Assembly: GCA_949752735.1 (NCBI GenBank)
Contig: OX457052.1
Span: 13,367,037-13,431,036 of the forward strand
Length of the DNA: 64,000 nucleotides
Source: Lumbricus terrestris
Taxonomy: Eukaryota > Annelida > Clitellata > Crassiclitellata > Lumbricidae
Direction: 5' to 3'
The notes beneath the pieces were generated by a model. That model was not told the DNA's origin. It made no database searches and saw only the letters and a list, made by a program, of their open reading frames with translations. Shown here piece by piece: positions 44,050 to 57,637 of the stretch. Both the position numbers and the translations under genes were made by a program. Every line of letters begins with the position of its first letter. The stretch's first letter is position 1.

Positions 44050-44106
44050 CTGTACAGTTATCAAGATCAGAGCAATCTGTACCATTGGAACAATTTGAAC
44101 AAACCA
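44050..44106 (-). CDS. 57-bp CSNC exon, upstream copy
   Basis: The exon has acceptor TTCCAG and donor GTAGGC, phase 1-1. It encodes VCSNCSNGTDCSDLDNCT(G). Length, cysteine spacing and ends are the same as at 20292-20348. Its first two bases complete the codon left by the exon at 45868-45965, and it joins the EGF exons downstream in phase 1. Confidence 0.78.
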
Positions 44107-44580
44107 CTGGAATGAAAAATTGCAAAGCAGTTTCACAAATCTACCGATAACATACACCGTCAAATAACAGATAGGTCTAGATTTCCATAACTCTTACACG
44201 TCTACTTTATAGTTCCATTATATGAAGCTCTAGCTCTTCCGTAGACCTATACCAAGATTCTCGCACTAGACATGTATTTATATACTAGGTTAATATGATG
44301 ACTGTTTTATTTTAAATGTTTTTCATTCAATTTTAGTGGATTCGGGAATGTTTTAAAAAATTGTATGCCAGCTTCTGTAGATCTACAGGTGACCTAGGCT
44401 ATGGCACATTTTCGGTTGCCTATTAAGCGTATTACCGCACCGCCTAATTTATTTCTGGACTTTGTCCTGTTCTGCATTTTGCGGTGTAGTAGGATTATAA
44501 TTATCCTTAGACTTAGAATGTCACGATAGTCGCCCAATGAGTTCCAACTCCAAACTCTCTTAGTAAGTCCAATCTTTTCC

Positions 44581-44645
44581 GGTATTTACATAGCATCTCT
44601 TCAAAAGGTCTATTGAGGGGTACTCACGACTCAAGCAAGGCCAAA
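44581..44645 (-). repeat. Decayed L2-type tail, minus strand
   Basis: TTTACATAGCATCTCTTCAA followed by AGGTCTATTGAGGGGTACTC matches the reverse-complemented SINE tail, with many substitutions. Confidence 0.45.
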
Positions 44646-44735
44646 TCATGTAGTTTTATGTTAGTATAGAACGTGTCAGAAAGCGCTCTTGGAAGCAGGT
44701 GCAATTCCAAGGATATCCCATTCCAGGGGTCCACC

Positions 44736-45044
44736 CATAGGCGTACGGGACATTTCGGCAGTGGGGGGCAAAAAACCCGAAAATCTGACGACCTTTTTTT
44801 TAGTCATCCGCCCAAAATTTTTCGAAGATTTCCCCTTCCGAAAAACCTGACGACCTTTTTTTGCCCAAACTTTTCTTAACAGACTTTTTTACCCCTGCGT
44901 GCCCGAAAAATTCCTCTCGTACCTGTTTTGCCAGGAAAAAATTTCCCTACTTTTTCCCGACCATGCCTCTTTTGCCCGAAAAACACATTTGCCCGAAATT
45001 TGGGGGGCATTTAACCCCCTGGACCTCCGCCTCGTACGCCTATG
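44736..45044. mobile_element. hAT-type MITE, CATAGGCGTACG family
   Basis: The 309-bp element has perfect 12-bp ends CATAGGCGTACG / CGTACGCCTATG and a perfect 8-bp TSD GGTCCACC. It contains two TGACGACCTTTTTTT modules, also seen in other MITEs of the window. Confidence 0.88.
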
Positions 45045-45867
45045 GGTCCACCGATGATAAAGAAGGTTCTGCACGTCATAGCTGAGCGGGCAAACGGGAG
45101 TATGGACATTGGACACCCCTTATCAGCGAAGCGATTGCGACGACAACTTTGGGCGCTCGATACGGGGCGACTGAGGTCTGAGATAGGCTACTGTAGGTTG
45201 GTGCAAGAATCAACTATAGCATTGCCACTTCAGAGAGGCGAATCTATACCTAGTGCGTCTACATGCAGGACAAAGAGACCGCATAATTATAGCGTATTAC
45301 CGTCTCCATCGTGTAAGTCTATACATGACCGAAATAAGACGGGGTAGTTTCGCGGGTTAAACCACCCAATTGGCATAGGGAACAATTTTTTAAAGGTTAT
45401 TTATCCGCTTAAATAAGAAAAAACAAAATAATTGCTTGTCGTAACAATTGTTTTTCTTACTTCATTCCCTTTGTCACTTTATTTCCTTTTTATTTACTGT
45501 AATACTGTTGGGTTGGTGTCAGAAAAGGCATCCGGCCAGGCCATAAAATCACAAATCCTCCCATCATAAATTTCTGGCTAAGCCACTGGTGCCACAGTAC
45601 CCAGCAAACGGGCAAGGCACTCGTTCAATCATATTCATTCAAAAAATCTATACAGCAGGAAATCAACCCAGAGGCGCTCATAGCCCAACCACGGCAGTAG
45701 GCCTAATGATCATTATTGAAAGTTCTATAGCCCCGTTTCAAGTGTCTTTACTGTGAACCACATTTTAAGACTGTAACTTTTAAGCTTTGCTACAATATGC
45801 GACAAAGCAAAAGGTTTGGATTGAATTGCATAATAAGTAGCTAGCTGAAAAAACCCCAAGTACTTAC

Positions 45868-45965
45868 GTAAGCTTATATCGCAGTCTGATCCGGTCCAAT
45901 TTGCTGCACATCTTGTTCTAATTTCTGGCACACTTTCGTAAATGGTTTTGCAAAGGTGATGGCAT
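45868..45965 (-). CDS. EMI-like module, second exon
   Basis: The 98-bp exon has acceptor TTTTAG and donor GTAAGT, entering in phase 2 and leaving in phase 1. It encodes CHHLCKTIYESVPEIRTRCA, then ANWTGSDCDISL. The ending C-x(n)-W-T-G-x-D-C is typical of EMI domains or EGF ends. With the exon at 47278-47376 it forms a compact cysteine module in front of the CSNC exon and EGF array, as EMI domains do in EMI-EGF proteins. The family match is tentative; the exon itself is well supported by matching phases. Confidence 0.68.
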
Positions 45966-46039
45966 CTAAAATCAACGCCAACAGTTTGCAAAAGAAATAA
46001 TTGTTACGTCCTTTAGAAGGAATCTATGTTTGAAATTAT

Positions 46040-46800
<761 letters not shown>

Positions 46801-47277
46801 GTATTACATCGTAAATAATTATGTAGGCTAATATAGTCGTGATAAAACAAGTTACTACTCAATGGCGTGGCAAAAAATCTCGCATTACAGGGTTCAACTC
46901 CGCTAGCCAATCGCAATTAAGTAGACAATGCGAAGAGTCTTTAACCTCCCATTAGTGGAAATTCCTGTAAAACTTGCACAATTAAATATTTATAATTAAG
47001 CGTAGCCTACTTCGCATAATCATACACTCGGTCGTGCTTTGACATACAAAATGATTGAACGTATAATCATCTCGGTCGACTAGCAATATTATGGATAGGC
47101 CTATACCTTTAATCGATTTGACATTATAGTTGCGCAAAGCAAATCGTAACCTACGGTACGTAGCCTAGTGCCGTTCAGTTTTTAGAGTTTATGCAACGTT
47201 TCGCAAAGTTCAAATTTTTGTCTGCTCCTTACGGTATTATAGGCCTGCGGTCAAGGCTGTGACGACACAGGACATAC

Positions 47278-47376
47278 GGAAAACGCCACGACAAACTCAA
47301 CGGTTCATGACGGCACACATTACGACATTCAGAACGAGAGCGTTGCACGTAAACCGTATAGTTTTCTCTGTGGCTC
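47278..47376 (-). CDS. EMI-like module, first exon
   Basis: The 99-bp exon has acceptor GTTTCAG and donor GTATGT, phase 2 to phase 2. It encodes SHRENYTVYVQRSRSECRNV, then CRHEPLSLSWRFP, two cysteines. Its phase-2 end fits the phase-2 start of the next exon exactly. No signal peptide exon upstream was found. Confidence 0.6.
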
Positions 47377-49910
47377 CTGAAACATTCAGTGATTTCATCA
47401 CGCAAAGAATCAACAAGTGAGAGGCAAGACATTCAAGAGTAATGAGTGATAGAGGAAGGAAAATATGGGGTTCAATATTGAACCAAAGGCCTGCCTTCAG
47501 AACGACAAAAATATTATGTGAATTGCGGTTAAATCGAGTTTCGCACGACCATAAATTTTAGGCTACTGATGATCTGTGCATTTTGCTTAGACCTACGGTA
47601 TTTATAAAATCATATTTTCAGACTAGATCAGATTAGATCATTTTAGACAAGACGAAGGTCGCAATTCCGATGCGTCGTCTGAAGATGATGATTAATTATT
47701 ATGATGGGGTCGGCACTTGCGCGCAATTATAACTTGGACCGCTAGGCCTAAATTACATTGTAATAAGGTATTGCGATTAGGGCAACATATTCAGGATAAG
47801 CGGTTTACTTTCATTATATAGGAGTTCATAGCCATGCACAATTGCACATGCCTCATACAATTAGCTTCTTTATTACATTCCATTGCATTCTATTAGTTAT
47901 TATAAGTTTTCATTTCAGAATTTTCCATCCTGGATATCGCGGTATCCGATGGTGTCGTAAGTCTCTCTCGAGTGGATGAAGGTCTGGATGATAGGTGTTT
48001 GACTTTTCTGCCACAAAAGCTGAGTAGGCTAATACTAGGCCTATACCAAATCTTTAAAACTTAAATCAGTCTAGAAATAGCCGCTATATATACTGTGGTT
48101 TAGATCAAGCAGCGTTGCTTGTCACTAAAATAAAGAAATGACTGAACGAAAAGTAAATGAAATAGATGCAGACAGGTCCGCCAAGAGGGGGGCAAGGGGG
48201 GCAAATGCCCAAGGGCCCGGCGACTTTTAAGGGCCCGACGACTTTTAAGGGCCCGGAAGGGGCCCGGAAGGGACCCGGAAGGGACCCGAAAGGGGCCCGG
48301 GCTACACTGAATTTAAAATGTCCCTGTGTTGATTGCGGACTGCGGGCCCAGGCTATAGCTTATGATCACTTATAATGTGTCATGGCTTAGTGAGGTCTTA
48401 GTCTATGCACAGCTTATGATTTATCGAGTCTTACATATATAGCCTTATAATATTACTGTCACATTACAACAACTGTTTCAGTTTCAAGCAACTTCCCATT
48501 AAGCCTACCTTAATTATCAGTTTTTTTGCCAACTAACACGTCCACTTCCGTCTCAGAACGCTCTTCTGCTAAATTATGCAGTGTCCGATTGCAGTCACAA
48601 GTATAAATAAATCAATAAATGATAATTTTTTCGCAACGGTGGAATATAAACACAGATTAGGAGCAGCGAATAGCGTCAAAAAAGGCAAAAGTTGGTAGTC
48701 GCACACTATAGGCTATTTCAAATCGAAATCTCAAAGAAGACAAATCAGAGTCTGTAGGCTAATCAGTCCTATTATGTTACATCGGTTCATAACCGAATGG
48801 ATGAAACTGAAATTTATGGTGTTAGCATCATTATTTTTTCCAAGAGATGACATTAGGCTATAAACAAGACCTATTAAAATGCTGAAATTATATAGATATG
48901 TAAAAAGGCTTGGTTTTGATCTTGGCACTCTGCCGCCAGGGTCCCTACATAGGCCTACACAGACAATAATTGAGATCGTATAGCCTATTATAGGCTGCTA
49001 TAATATTATAAGAAACGATCTTGCAAGACATCCAGACAATTTTAGAAAGCAATGAAGAGAGAGCATTTTATAAGTGCAATTTTAAGGTTCGCAGACAAAA
49101 AAAAACTAGAGGGCCTACCAGGATATTAGGCCTATAAACGATTTTGCCCCAGTTAAATCCAGAACGGTTGCTTTTCGATTGCCATAATTATATTTGAAAA
49201 TTAAATTTTTAACATCAAGAACTGATTAAAATCATAAATGTGTGCATTATCGTTCATTCGTACCCACCATTTGGTTATTTCTATTTGTTTTTATTGAAAT
49301 TTGTTGGTCAAAAAGCATGAAGGTAGTTTAGGGACCCGCGACTGCTCAGTCCAGGGACACGGAATTTCTGTCGAGGGGACTGCTCTTATCAAATAAACTT
49401 ATGAATGAATCGTTATAATAAATTAATATTTAATCTAAGTAGAAGTTAAGCTAGTCAATTAACTGGCATAGTTTGATAACTACGTGTAACTAATGACTAA
49501 ATGTGGCAATATGAAAAGCGATAAAACAGCAAATTATAATTATGTGAGCTATAAAAGTTACGCAACCACACGTCGCCTAGCAAATGCGTCAACAGCGTAA
49601 CGGGAGAACGAGCAGATGACAGTCAGTCTTATAATTAGTTCATTCTATAGACATCTGAGTTAAATAGTTCACAAACGAAAGTTTGCGACACTCAGCTTGT
49701 CTGTTCATGGCATAAAACCATAGGGTGCTCAGTCAAGAAGCAACAGCTATGAACTGATGTCAGTTGTAACAATTAAGCTTATTATTTTGGTTCACGGTAT
49801 GTAGGCCTAAGCTTATTTAAACAAAGAAATTAATCTAGTAAGTGGTAGGTGCGCTCGACTATAATTTCTATAAATCATCAACCCACAAACAGAAAAGGCA
49901 CAAAGTCGGC
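47377..49910. other. No gene recognised
   Basis: AT-rich sequence. The only structure noted is the G-rich repeat at 48170-48302. A promoter or first exon of the upstream minus-strand gene should lie here or beyond, but none could be identified. Confidence 0.5.
48170..48302. repeat. G/C-rich AAGGG(C/A)CCGG tandem repeat
   Basis: About ten units of AAGGGCCCGG/AAGGGACCCGG follow CAGGTCCGCCAAGAGGGGGG, which resembles a MITE end. A possible MITE whose interior has expanded. Confidence 0.7.
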
Positions 49911-49914
49911 TTTC

Positions 49915-51487
49915 CTGCCTTGATTATTTCCTTGTTACAACTTGGCCCCTTCTTGGTCTACCTGTTTAATAGGTCCCTCTCTGAAGGTTGCATCCCTCCC
50001 TCACAGAAACGGGCCCTTGTCTTTCCTTCCCTCAAAAAGCCTAACCTTGACACCAACCTCTGCCAAAATTATCGGCCTATCTCCAATCTCTCCTTTCTTT
50101 CTAAGACACTTGAACGTCTTGTCTCTCTGCAGTTTCTACCCTACCTTGAGCAATCTGGTCTCCTTCCTCCAAATCAGTCTGGTTTTAGGGCCCACCATTC
50201 CACCGAGACTGCTCTCCTTTCTCTATTATCTGAAATCTATTCTGCCGTTGATAGGTCTGAGCTCACCCTTTTGGCTCTCTATGATGTCTCTTCAGCCTTT
50301 GATATGGTTGATCATGATATCCTTCTCAAGCGTCTTGAGACCTCCTATGGTGTTAAGGGCCTCCCATTATCTTGGTTTCAGTCGTACCTTTCTGAAAGAA
50401 CCCAAATGATTATATCTGGTGACTCTCGAACCCAATGGGTTCATGTTAGTCTGGGTGTTCCTCAAGGTTCAGTTCTTGGGCCTCTCCTATTTATTCTTTA
50501 CACAGCTGACATTTCTTCTCTTTTTCTGATCTGTAGTGCTGCTGGCCATCTCTTTGCTGACGATGTCCAGGCATTTGTCCATGGTCCCCCCTCTTCCCAG
50601 CTGCTTTTAGTTGGGCTTATTGAATCTCTCACTAATCATCTCCACTCATGGATGTCTTCTAATCGTCTTTCTCTTAATACTTCAAAGACTCAATTTATCT
50701 GGTTAGGTACTCCTCAGCAGTTCAATAAGCTTGATCATATTCTTCTCTCTGCAAAATTCCCATTGTTTTCCTTCTCTTCAAGTGTGCGGGATCTGGGTGT
50801 AGTACTTGATAGCTCACTCACCTTTACTGAGCATATTTCCAATCTGACACGCTCATCATATTTTCATTTAAGACGCCTCACAGTCATTCGTCGCTCTGTC
50901 TCCTCCTCCATCTTCACTTCCTTAGTTCATGCTTTCATATGTTCTCGTATTGACTATTGCAATTCTCTTCTCATTGGTCTTCCTAAAGTTCGTCTTTCAC
51001 CGATTCAGTCAGTTCTGAACTCAGCTGCTAGATTAATTGCCCGCCTTCCCAAGTACTCTCACATCTCTACCTTTATGCTTGATGAACTTCATTGGCTTCC
51101 TCTACGTGCTCGCACACAGTTCAAGATCCTCACTCTGATCCTAAAGTCTCAACGGGGTCTTGCCCCAAAATATCTGACTAAGACCTTACTTCGTCCTCAC
51201 TCAGCTTCCTCCCACCGTCCACTTCGCTCATCCAACAGACTTGACCTATTGGTTCCCCGGTCTAGAACTGCTATGGCTCAGTCTCGATCTTTTGTCTCAA
51301 TTGGTCCTTCTCTCTGGAATTCTCTGTCGCCTTCTGTTCGCTCAACACTTCTTTCTGTCAGTCTCTCCTCTGCTCTGTCTCTTCTCAAAACCTGCTTCTT
51401 CTCGCGGGGCCTTGCGCACTGGGAGCGCCTCTGAACGGTTTACCCTACTAGAGGCGCTTTATAAATGTTTAAATACAATACAATAAA
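49915..51487 (+). mobile_element. CR1/L2-like LINE, 5'-truncated, RT frame intact
   Basis: One open frame to 51434 (about 505 residues from 49920) covers a non-LTR reverse transcriptase: NYRPISNLSFLSKTLERLV, then QSGFRAHHSTETALL, DVSSAFDMVDH, GVPQGSVLGPLLF and the catalytic FADDVQAF, then RLSLNTSKTQF and a C-terminal IGPSLWNSLSP, as in CR1/L2/Rex-type elements. The endonuclease domain is missing. The 3' end carries GGCGCTTTATAAATG and ATACA repeats, the L2-type tail borrowed by the SINEs in this window. Absence of stops suggests a fairly recent insertion. Confidence 0.85.
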
Positions 51488-52799
51488 TACAATACAACTT
51501 GCAGAAGTATTCCGGTGCTATTCGCTTTGAATTTATAATTTATTCATGCCTTTTACACATTATAACAGTATATTAGAAATCCACATTTTAAGAGTAGGCC
51601 TGGGCCTAGGCCAGCATTAATCTCATTGAGTCCTTCCATGAAATTTAGGCAAAAACCCGCATAAAAAAGGCTGGGCTCTTTCCATTTATTTAATAAGGAA
51701 AGACGATCTAGGCTACTTACAAGGATGCCAACGCTATTGTAACCGAATTGAATATAAGAACGAGCGATACAATAAGAAACCGCGATGAGACCATGAGCTG
51801 TTCCATTACTGACTGTAGTCTAATAAACTTCGTTCCGGAGACAGATATTTTGACGCCACTGCAGATACGTAACATCAGCCGACCGGATGCAGATAGGGCC
51901 TACCGCATTATGTAATAGCCTGGTCTTGTATTTAGACAAGTGTCACTATGTCACGATGCTGGCGAAGGTTACACAACCATGACATTAGTAACTGTGTGTA
52001 CGTACACACATCAAACAACACACACATGCATCCATACATACATACTTACATAGGCCTACTTTTTACATTGGCTACACATAAATTGATAATCGTCTGTTAC
52101 GATGTACCCATCATTGTCATGTATCAGTATAGGACTATAGGCCTAAACCAAGGACTCACTTTAATACAGAACATTGGGTCCCGAGTGGCCGATCCAGACC
52201 TGACTAGCTTCGCCGTGGTTTCCATAATAAGCTGCAGTAAATTAAAAGTCAGCCACCGCCACGCAACCTGTTGAAAAAGTTGCGCTTTTCTCTGCCTCTA
52301 TATTTCGCCAGCGATTGAGGCTCATTTTATTTCACCATCGGTGCTACTGCCTCTGAGAAGATATCTTGAAGAGGAGCTATAGGCCTACAAATGTGCAATT
52401 ATTCCTGGGTGAACCTGTTAACGGATAGAGATTTGGTTTATATCTAGAACAACTCTTTTTGCACACTTTAGCGCTGTCAAGAAGCATAACTGTAGGCCTA
52501 TACCACATGTGTTGCAATTCGCTTGGATAGATAATTGGATAGAGAGTCTAATAATTAGTATGCAATTACCAAATGACTAGACATAATATCAGGCCACTCA
52601 CGCGAATAATAACAATTGCTGTTGCACAACACAACTGCGTCTGCTATGATTACAACTCTAAATCATAATATTCCTACAACAGCAGAGAATCCTGTCTTGC
52701 ATAATTATGATCGTCACATGCGACGCCGTCAAATTTCTATTAGACCGACAACCATAATTCTGACGGTGTTTCATCTTAACTGGTATTCGAACGGCTGGG

Positions 52800-52992
52800 C
52801 TCATTGCTTAGCTAGGGGGGTGTTTTGGGTGTTTGAACACCCCCCGAAATGGAAAATGTGAAAAATAATATAATGCATCTACGAACATATGACGTAAAAA
52901 CCATGAAATAAAACCATGAAAACACCCTCCGAAATGGAAAAATGTAGTTTTTGGGACGGGAAATTGGTGAAACACCCCCGAAATAAAATCCT
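52800..52992. repeat. MITE-like sequence with CACCCCC palindrome
   Basis: GGGGGGGTGTTTTGGGTGTT and its mirror AACACCCCCC form a hairpin at 52815-52848. ACACCC.CCGAAAT(A/G) recurs three times. The ends (CATTGCTTAGCTAGG / CCTGGCTACGGCCTTG) are imperfect inverted repeats, and no TSD was found. Confidence 0.5.
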
Positions 52993-53027
52993 GGCTACGG
53001 CCTTGGCTAATAGAGTGAGAATGTAGG

Positions 53028-53379
53028 CATGGGCGGAGTTTGGTTTTCTTTTTTTGGGGGGGGGGGCTAAAAAAAGAACTTGGGAAGAACCTGGGCTTTG
53101 TTGGGGCTGAGACTCGGTCCAGATGAGCGGTGCCGACAAATATTTTCTCGGTCCAAAAAGTTGATGACCTTTTTTAGTCAATCGGAAGTTTCGCGTTTGT
53201 GAAGAGAAACAGAACCATTTTTTCCGAAAAAATTTATGAGTCTACACCTTCTTTGGCGCTGGGGGCTAAGCCCGGGAGAAGATACCATTATACCATTTAC
53301 ACGGTAAGCAAAATTAACCTTAATCTGGGTCTTCTTGGGGGGGCTTCGCCCCCTAACCTCTGATAAACTCCCGCCCATG
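53028..53379. mobile_element. hAT-type MITE, CATGGGYGGAGTTT family
   Basis: The 352-bp element has ends CATGGGCGGAGTTT / AAACTCCCGCCCATG and a perfect 8-bp TSD AATGTAGG. It contains GATGACCTTTTTTAGTCA. Confidence 0.85.
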
Positions 53380-53733
53380 AATGTAGGCTAACCTGACAGC
53401 ACACTTTTTGGATGCCAATAATTAATCTTGATTTAATGATAGCTAATAAAATACTACAATCTGCAATTTTGGTGGATTACGCTGACCAAAGGTGTGATTA
53501 CGGTTAACTTTATCTGTACCATAGATCCAAAATTAAATCCTTAAGATTTGACTTTGCGGGCGGGTTCACATGCAACGAGTGCCACTTGCCACATCTGAAT
53601 TTGGCTAATATTGTATGCATTATGAAACCTTAAATAATTACGCATCAACCTACGTCTGAAAGTCAGTACTGGATGCATGTCATTGCTACATAGCCGACTA
53701 AATGCATTAAAATCTAGTAAGCTTGAGCAGTGA

Positions 53734-53984
53734 TCATCTGTTGTAATGGTAGTTGGCTTTAATATATCTTAGGTCTAAATTTTGGACACCTTTTGCATAC
53801 GATAATTCTGCAAAGGGCGTAAGTCCTTTACAAGAGATGTTGGATCCAGACAAACAGCAACGCATGGTTACTCGTGATTGTGTATCGCTCACTTTTTCAA
53901 ATGTTGCATCCTGTTCAATTGCACTGAGATAATAATTATCTTCTTCCTGGACCGGATTCTGTGACATAATCGACACCAACGACC
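53734..53984 (-). CDS. Candidate alternative tail exon of gene B
   Basis: An acceptor TTCGTTTAG precedes GGTCGTTG. The frame is open for about 83 residues to a stop at 53734. GG completes the G left by the gene B TM exon (phase 1), so it could replace the 56362-56552 exon. It encodes MSQNPVQEEDNYYLSAIEQD, with a membrane-proximal acidic tyrosine motif (YYLSAI) of the YxxI/L type. It could also be the last exon of a third, degraded paralog. No other TM exon was seen between 53984 and 56362. Confidence 0.5.
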
Positions 53985-55185
53985 CTAAACGAAATGAAGG
54001 CCTATAAGCTTACATTAGCGACAACAACAACAACAGCTGTCCGCCTGTTATAGACAGACGGTGGTTGGATTTGCCGATCGTTGACTTTGTAGAGTAAAAA
54101 AATAGCCAGTAAAGGATGCAAACCGATTCTGCCAACACTGTTCTGTAATTCGCGTGCCTTGCAGGTCGCGAATCTTGTATTCGTCTCGTAGGCCTACATC
54201 TTCAATACTTGCATAATAATAATAATTTATTATTAGAACCTTAAGAGGTACTGAAAATGCGCTGTAATTAAGTGTCTTGATAAAGGCCTACACACAATAA
54301 GTTATGCATACATGTATAACATTGTATATACACGATACCAGTATAATTGCGCAGATTGTCAGATGACCATCGAATGCTATTTTACTCTTTAGCCTATATA
54401 TGGTTCATTGCATCCGTCTCTCAATCTTCTTGGTGTCTTTTCGGAGTAGCCTACGAGTTTTAATGTCCATCAATGATTATTGTTCTGTATCTATTTCCAT
54501 CAACCAGTCATTGAACACAGAATCTCCACATCTAACCTCATCCATGAAATCAGGACTTTATAAGATTCGCATCAAACTTGACTTCAGGTCTATATAATAT
54601 TATGCTGAAATTCAGGAGTGACTGATATTATAGCTAAATGTTTTATAAACCACGAGCCCGAATGTAAACGAAATCCTTTGAAGGCTATTGCAAAACATGC
54701 AACTGAAATTCGATAATAATCTTAAGGAGGGCAACAGCGAAATTTAAACAACAAACTGCAATAGATTGTAGTCGTAAAACTATGTCTCTCAACGCACCGG
54801 GCGAAGCGCTGTTATTAGCGTAATATTTATGTAGACTGCTACACGCAATCTATTCAATATCCTAGTTTCCTGTTACGGACAACATAGATGGCTGCATATA
54901 TTCAACAGCTTATTATAGCAAATTAGCGTGCTTAATACCTCATGTCAGTTGGAGAAGATAGCTACTCTTAAACTTACTTAGACCAGAACTGAATTGCGCC
55001 TATAGGCCTAAGTCTCATTAGAGTGCTTAAATAATAACTCTGATAATGATCATTGGATCTTATGATTACAACTTCACAATACTATACCATATACGAATAT
55101 TATTATTGCGAGACTACGATTAGCCTATAGACCTACAGCAGACGGTAATTCCTTGCCAGTGGTAATTTTCAGGAGTAGCCTATAT

Positions 55186-55984
55186 CATAGATGTAAAAAA
55201 CGATGAAAAGAAAAAAAAAACGGTAAAAAACGTCGTTTTTTCGAAATAATAAAAAACGACAAAAAAACGATAAAAAACGGAAACGGAAAATAATTTGCCT
55301 TTGTTACATCTGAAATTTCATTTTCAGCTTACGAACCTTAATTGCTTATGCAATTTTATTAAGAAACTGCAAATAACACAACTTTATTATTAGGCCAAAA
55401 TAATTGGTACAAGTAGCATTAATCTACCACAGTTATTTTTTCTTATAACTTTCGTTAAATAAGAAATTCGGACAAATTAAAGGTATTGAAATCTTTTCAA
55501 ATTTAAATTGTAGACATAAGTCCACATTATAAGTTTATGCTGATCGACATAACACAATTAAAATCTAACCAGAAGCAAAAACCACAGATGTTTACTAAAT
55601 TATATATTGTACATTATTTTGTGCTTAAAATTGCTACTTATAAATATTAATAGTTATGCCCAAGAATTTTATATCAAAATAACTCTTAGAAATGTCATTT
55701 TCTTGTAGGGATCTACTACATGTATTTCTCAAAATTATGACTTAAACAATTACATAAAGACCCTATACTCCTATAGTTAGCTGCATCCTTGAGAGTACGG
55801 TGAAAACGTATGGAATATCAGACAAAAATTAAATCAAGGACAATAATATTAGACAGTAAATAATTAAATAAAGTTACATAAAAATCGAAAAAAACGATAA
55901 AAAACGATGGGAAAAATAAAAAACAAAAAAAACGACTTTTTTGGGAGAGAATAAAAAACGAAAAAAACGTTTTTTACAACTATG
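55186..55984. mobile_element. hAT-type element, CATAGATGTAAAAAACG family
   Basis: The 799-bp element has ends CATAGATGTAAAAAACG / CGTTTTTTACAACTATG and a perfect 8-bp TSD GCCTATAT. Each end holds a cluster of AAAAAACG(A/G) repeats in both orientations (55186-55290, 55885-55984). The interior is AT-rich and non-coding. Confidence 0.85.
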
Positions 55985-56361
55985 GCCTATATCCTAGTTA
56001 TGCAGTTATACATGTGCGTGGTTTACTACGCATAACAACAACTTGCAAGAGAATTAACAGCTACTAATAACAATAGCTCTGTTTTTCATCATTTATAATG
56101 ATACAAGAATGTAACAAAAATAGGCGTAAATGAGAATACATGCCTCTGAAGAAATTTGTAAGTCTATTGTTTGTGGAGTCAACCAAACGCTATGTTACAG
56201 TCAATCACACTACCGTTAGTCACATTGAATGTTGTAACAGCTATTACACGCCATGCTAATCATTGGATCAGTTCCGTATATATAGGCTACATATACAATT
56301 ATACATATACATTTTTGTACATAGGCCTGCGCTATTTTAGATCGTTAGACCAGGTATATAT

Positions 56362-56552
56362 TCAAGAGTCGACATCGCTTGATTCTCTGTCCGCTGATCT
56401 GCCGCCGATGAAAGTTTCAGTTGTTGGTGGATCAGAGAACGGAGACGACATCATGGAGTCGAACAATTCGTCTGCGCCGATTGGTTGGTAAGTATTGTGT
56501 TGCGTTGGCAATTCGTATACATTGCCGGTGTTCAAACGATGCTTTTCATTAC
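56362..56552 (-). CDS. Gene B terminal exon: cytoplasmic tail
   Basis: Acceptor AATTACAG. GT completes the phase-1 codon of the TM exon, giving G-NEKHRLNTGNVYELP, with HNTYQPIGADELFD further on, ending ESSDVDS and TGA at 56362. The tail is about 63 residues, acidic, with two tyrosine motifs (YELP, YQPI) of YxxPhi type that may serve sorting or signalling (inference). Confidence 0.75.
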
Positions 56553-57346
56553 CTGTAATTAAATGCAACTTATAATAGATACGCTGTACATGTAGATAGC
56601 ATTTCCTTGGATAAGACTTGTAATAGGAATGCATGCTCCATGCTTGGACCTATGATATTATGACCATGCGTATAGCCTTCCGATGGAACGATTTGATGGA
56701 TTTCCACTTAGGGTAGGTTTTTCATCAGAAATGGCTGCAGAGTAAAGGGTCAGTTAAATTTCCCACGTGTACATATTGAAAAGGATTTAAGTGATGACCC
56801 TCAAATGTTACAGCTCGCTGGCAACGTTTACCATAAACTAATGAGAGCATCATAATTATAGCAACCCATAAAAAACTAAAGGCTGAAATTTCTTGGAAAA
56901 CAATTACGTGTGAGTAAATAATTAATTGAGCAGAAGAATGCTATATGCCTATGGCTTGCTAAAAAGCAGCTTTCCGACTATAAAATCATTGTCGCAGAGC
57001 TAATTGTGATCTCCGGTTAACTTCTGTGTGTGTGTGGATAAAAACATAATTTATAGTCTTTAGGAGATATAAAATGGGCCTAAGTTATTTTTGGATTGGT
57101 CATCTCTAGTGAAATAAAGTACAGGACACACTAAAAGAGCAATTAGACATATTTGCCATAAAACACTTCTAAACAAAACATACATGTATGGTTTGGTTAA
57201 ATTATATCACAGTGGTGCTCACTATAGCAATATAGTATAGCATCTTTGAGTGGATATCAAGATGCACGTTTTTATACAAGTGACCATAAACATGCATAGC
57301 CAATAGAATTGTTATAGGCAGTCTAATTGTTTGAATCAATTTTTAC

Positions 57347-57496
57347 CAGCATTTGGGCTGTAGCTAGTACGGTTTTGTCTTCTAACTGCCACAAACACGA
57401 TAACTGTTAAAACGACAGCCACCAGAAGCGTAACGAAACCAATCACAATGGGATTCTTTATCGACATACTTGAAAGAGACCATCCGACGTAAATTT
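57347..57496 (-). CDS. Gene B transmembrane exon
   Basis: The 150-bp phase 1-1 exon has acceptor TTTCTAG and donor GTAAAA. It encodes IYVGWSLSSMSIKNP outside, a helix IVIGFVTLLVAVVLTVIVFV, then the basic AVRRQNRTSYSPN. Type I topology, as in gene A. Confidence 0.85.
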
Positions 57497-57637
57497 CTAG
57501 AAAAACAAAACAGGCACACTCTAACTGCAGGATAATAGTATTGTATGCTAACAGTTGGTTGAGCTAGGGTTAGGCTAACCGGATGCTGTAAGATAACTAT
57601 ATGTTTCCAAAGAGCCATTTCTAAAGAAATATCATGT

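Noticed and set aside
55186..55984. Poly-Lys/Asn coding region
   Set aside because: A-rich ends of a hAT-type element with a TSD; frames are short.
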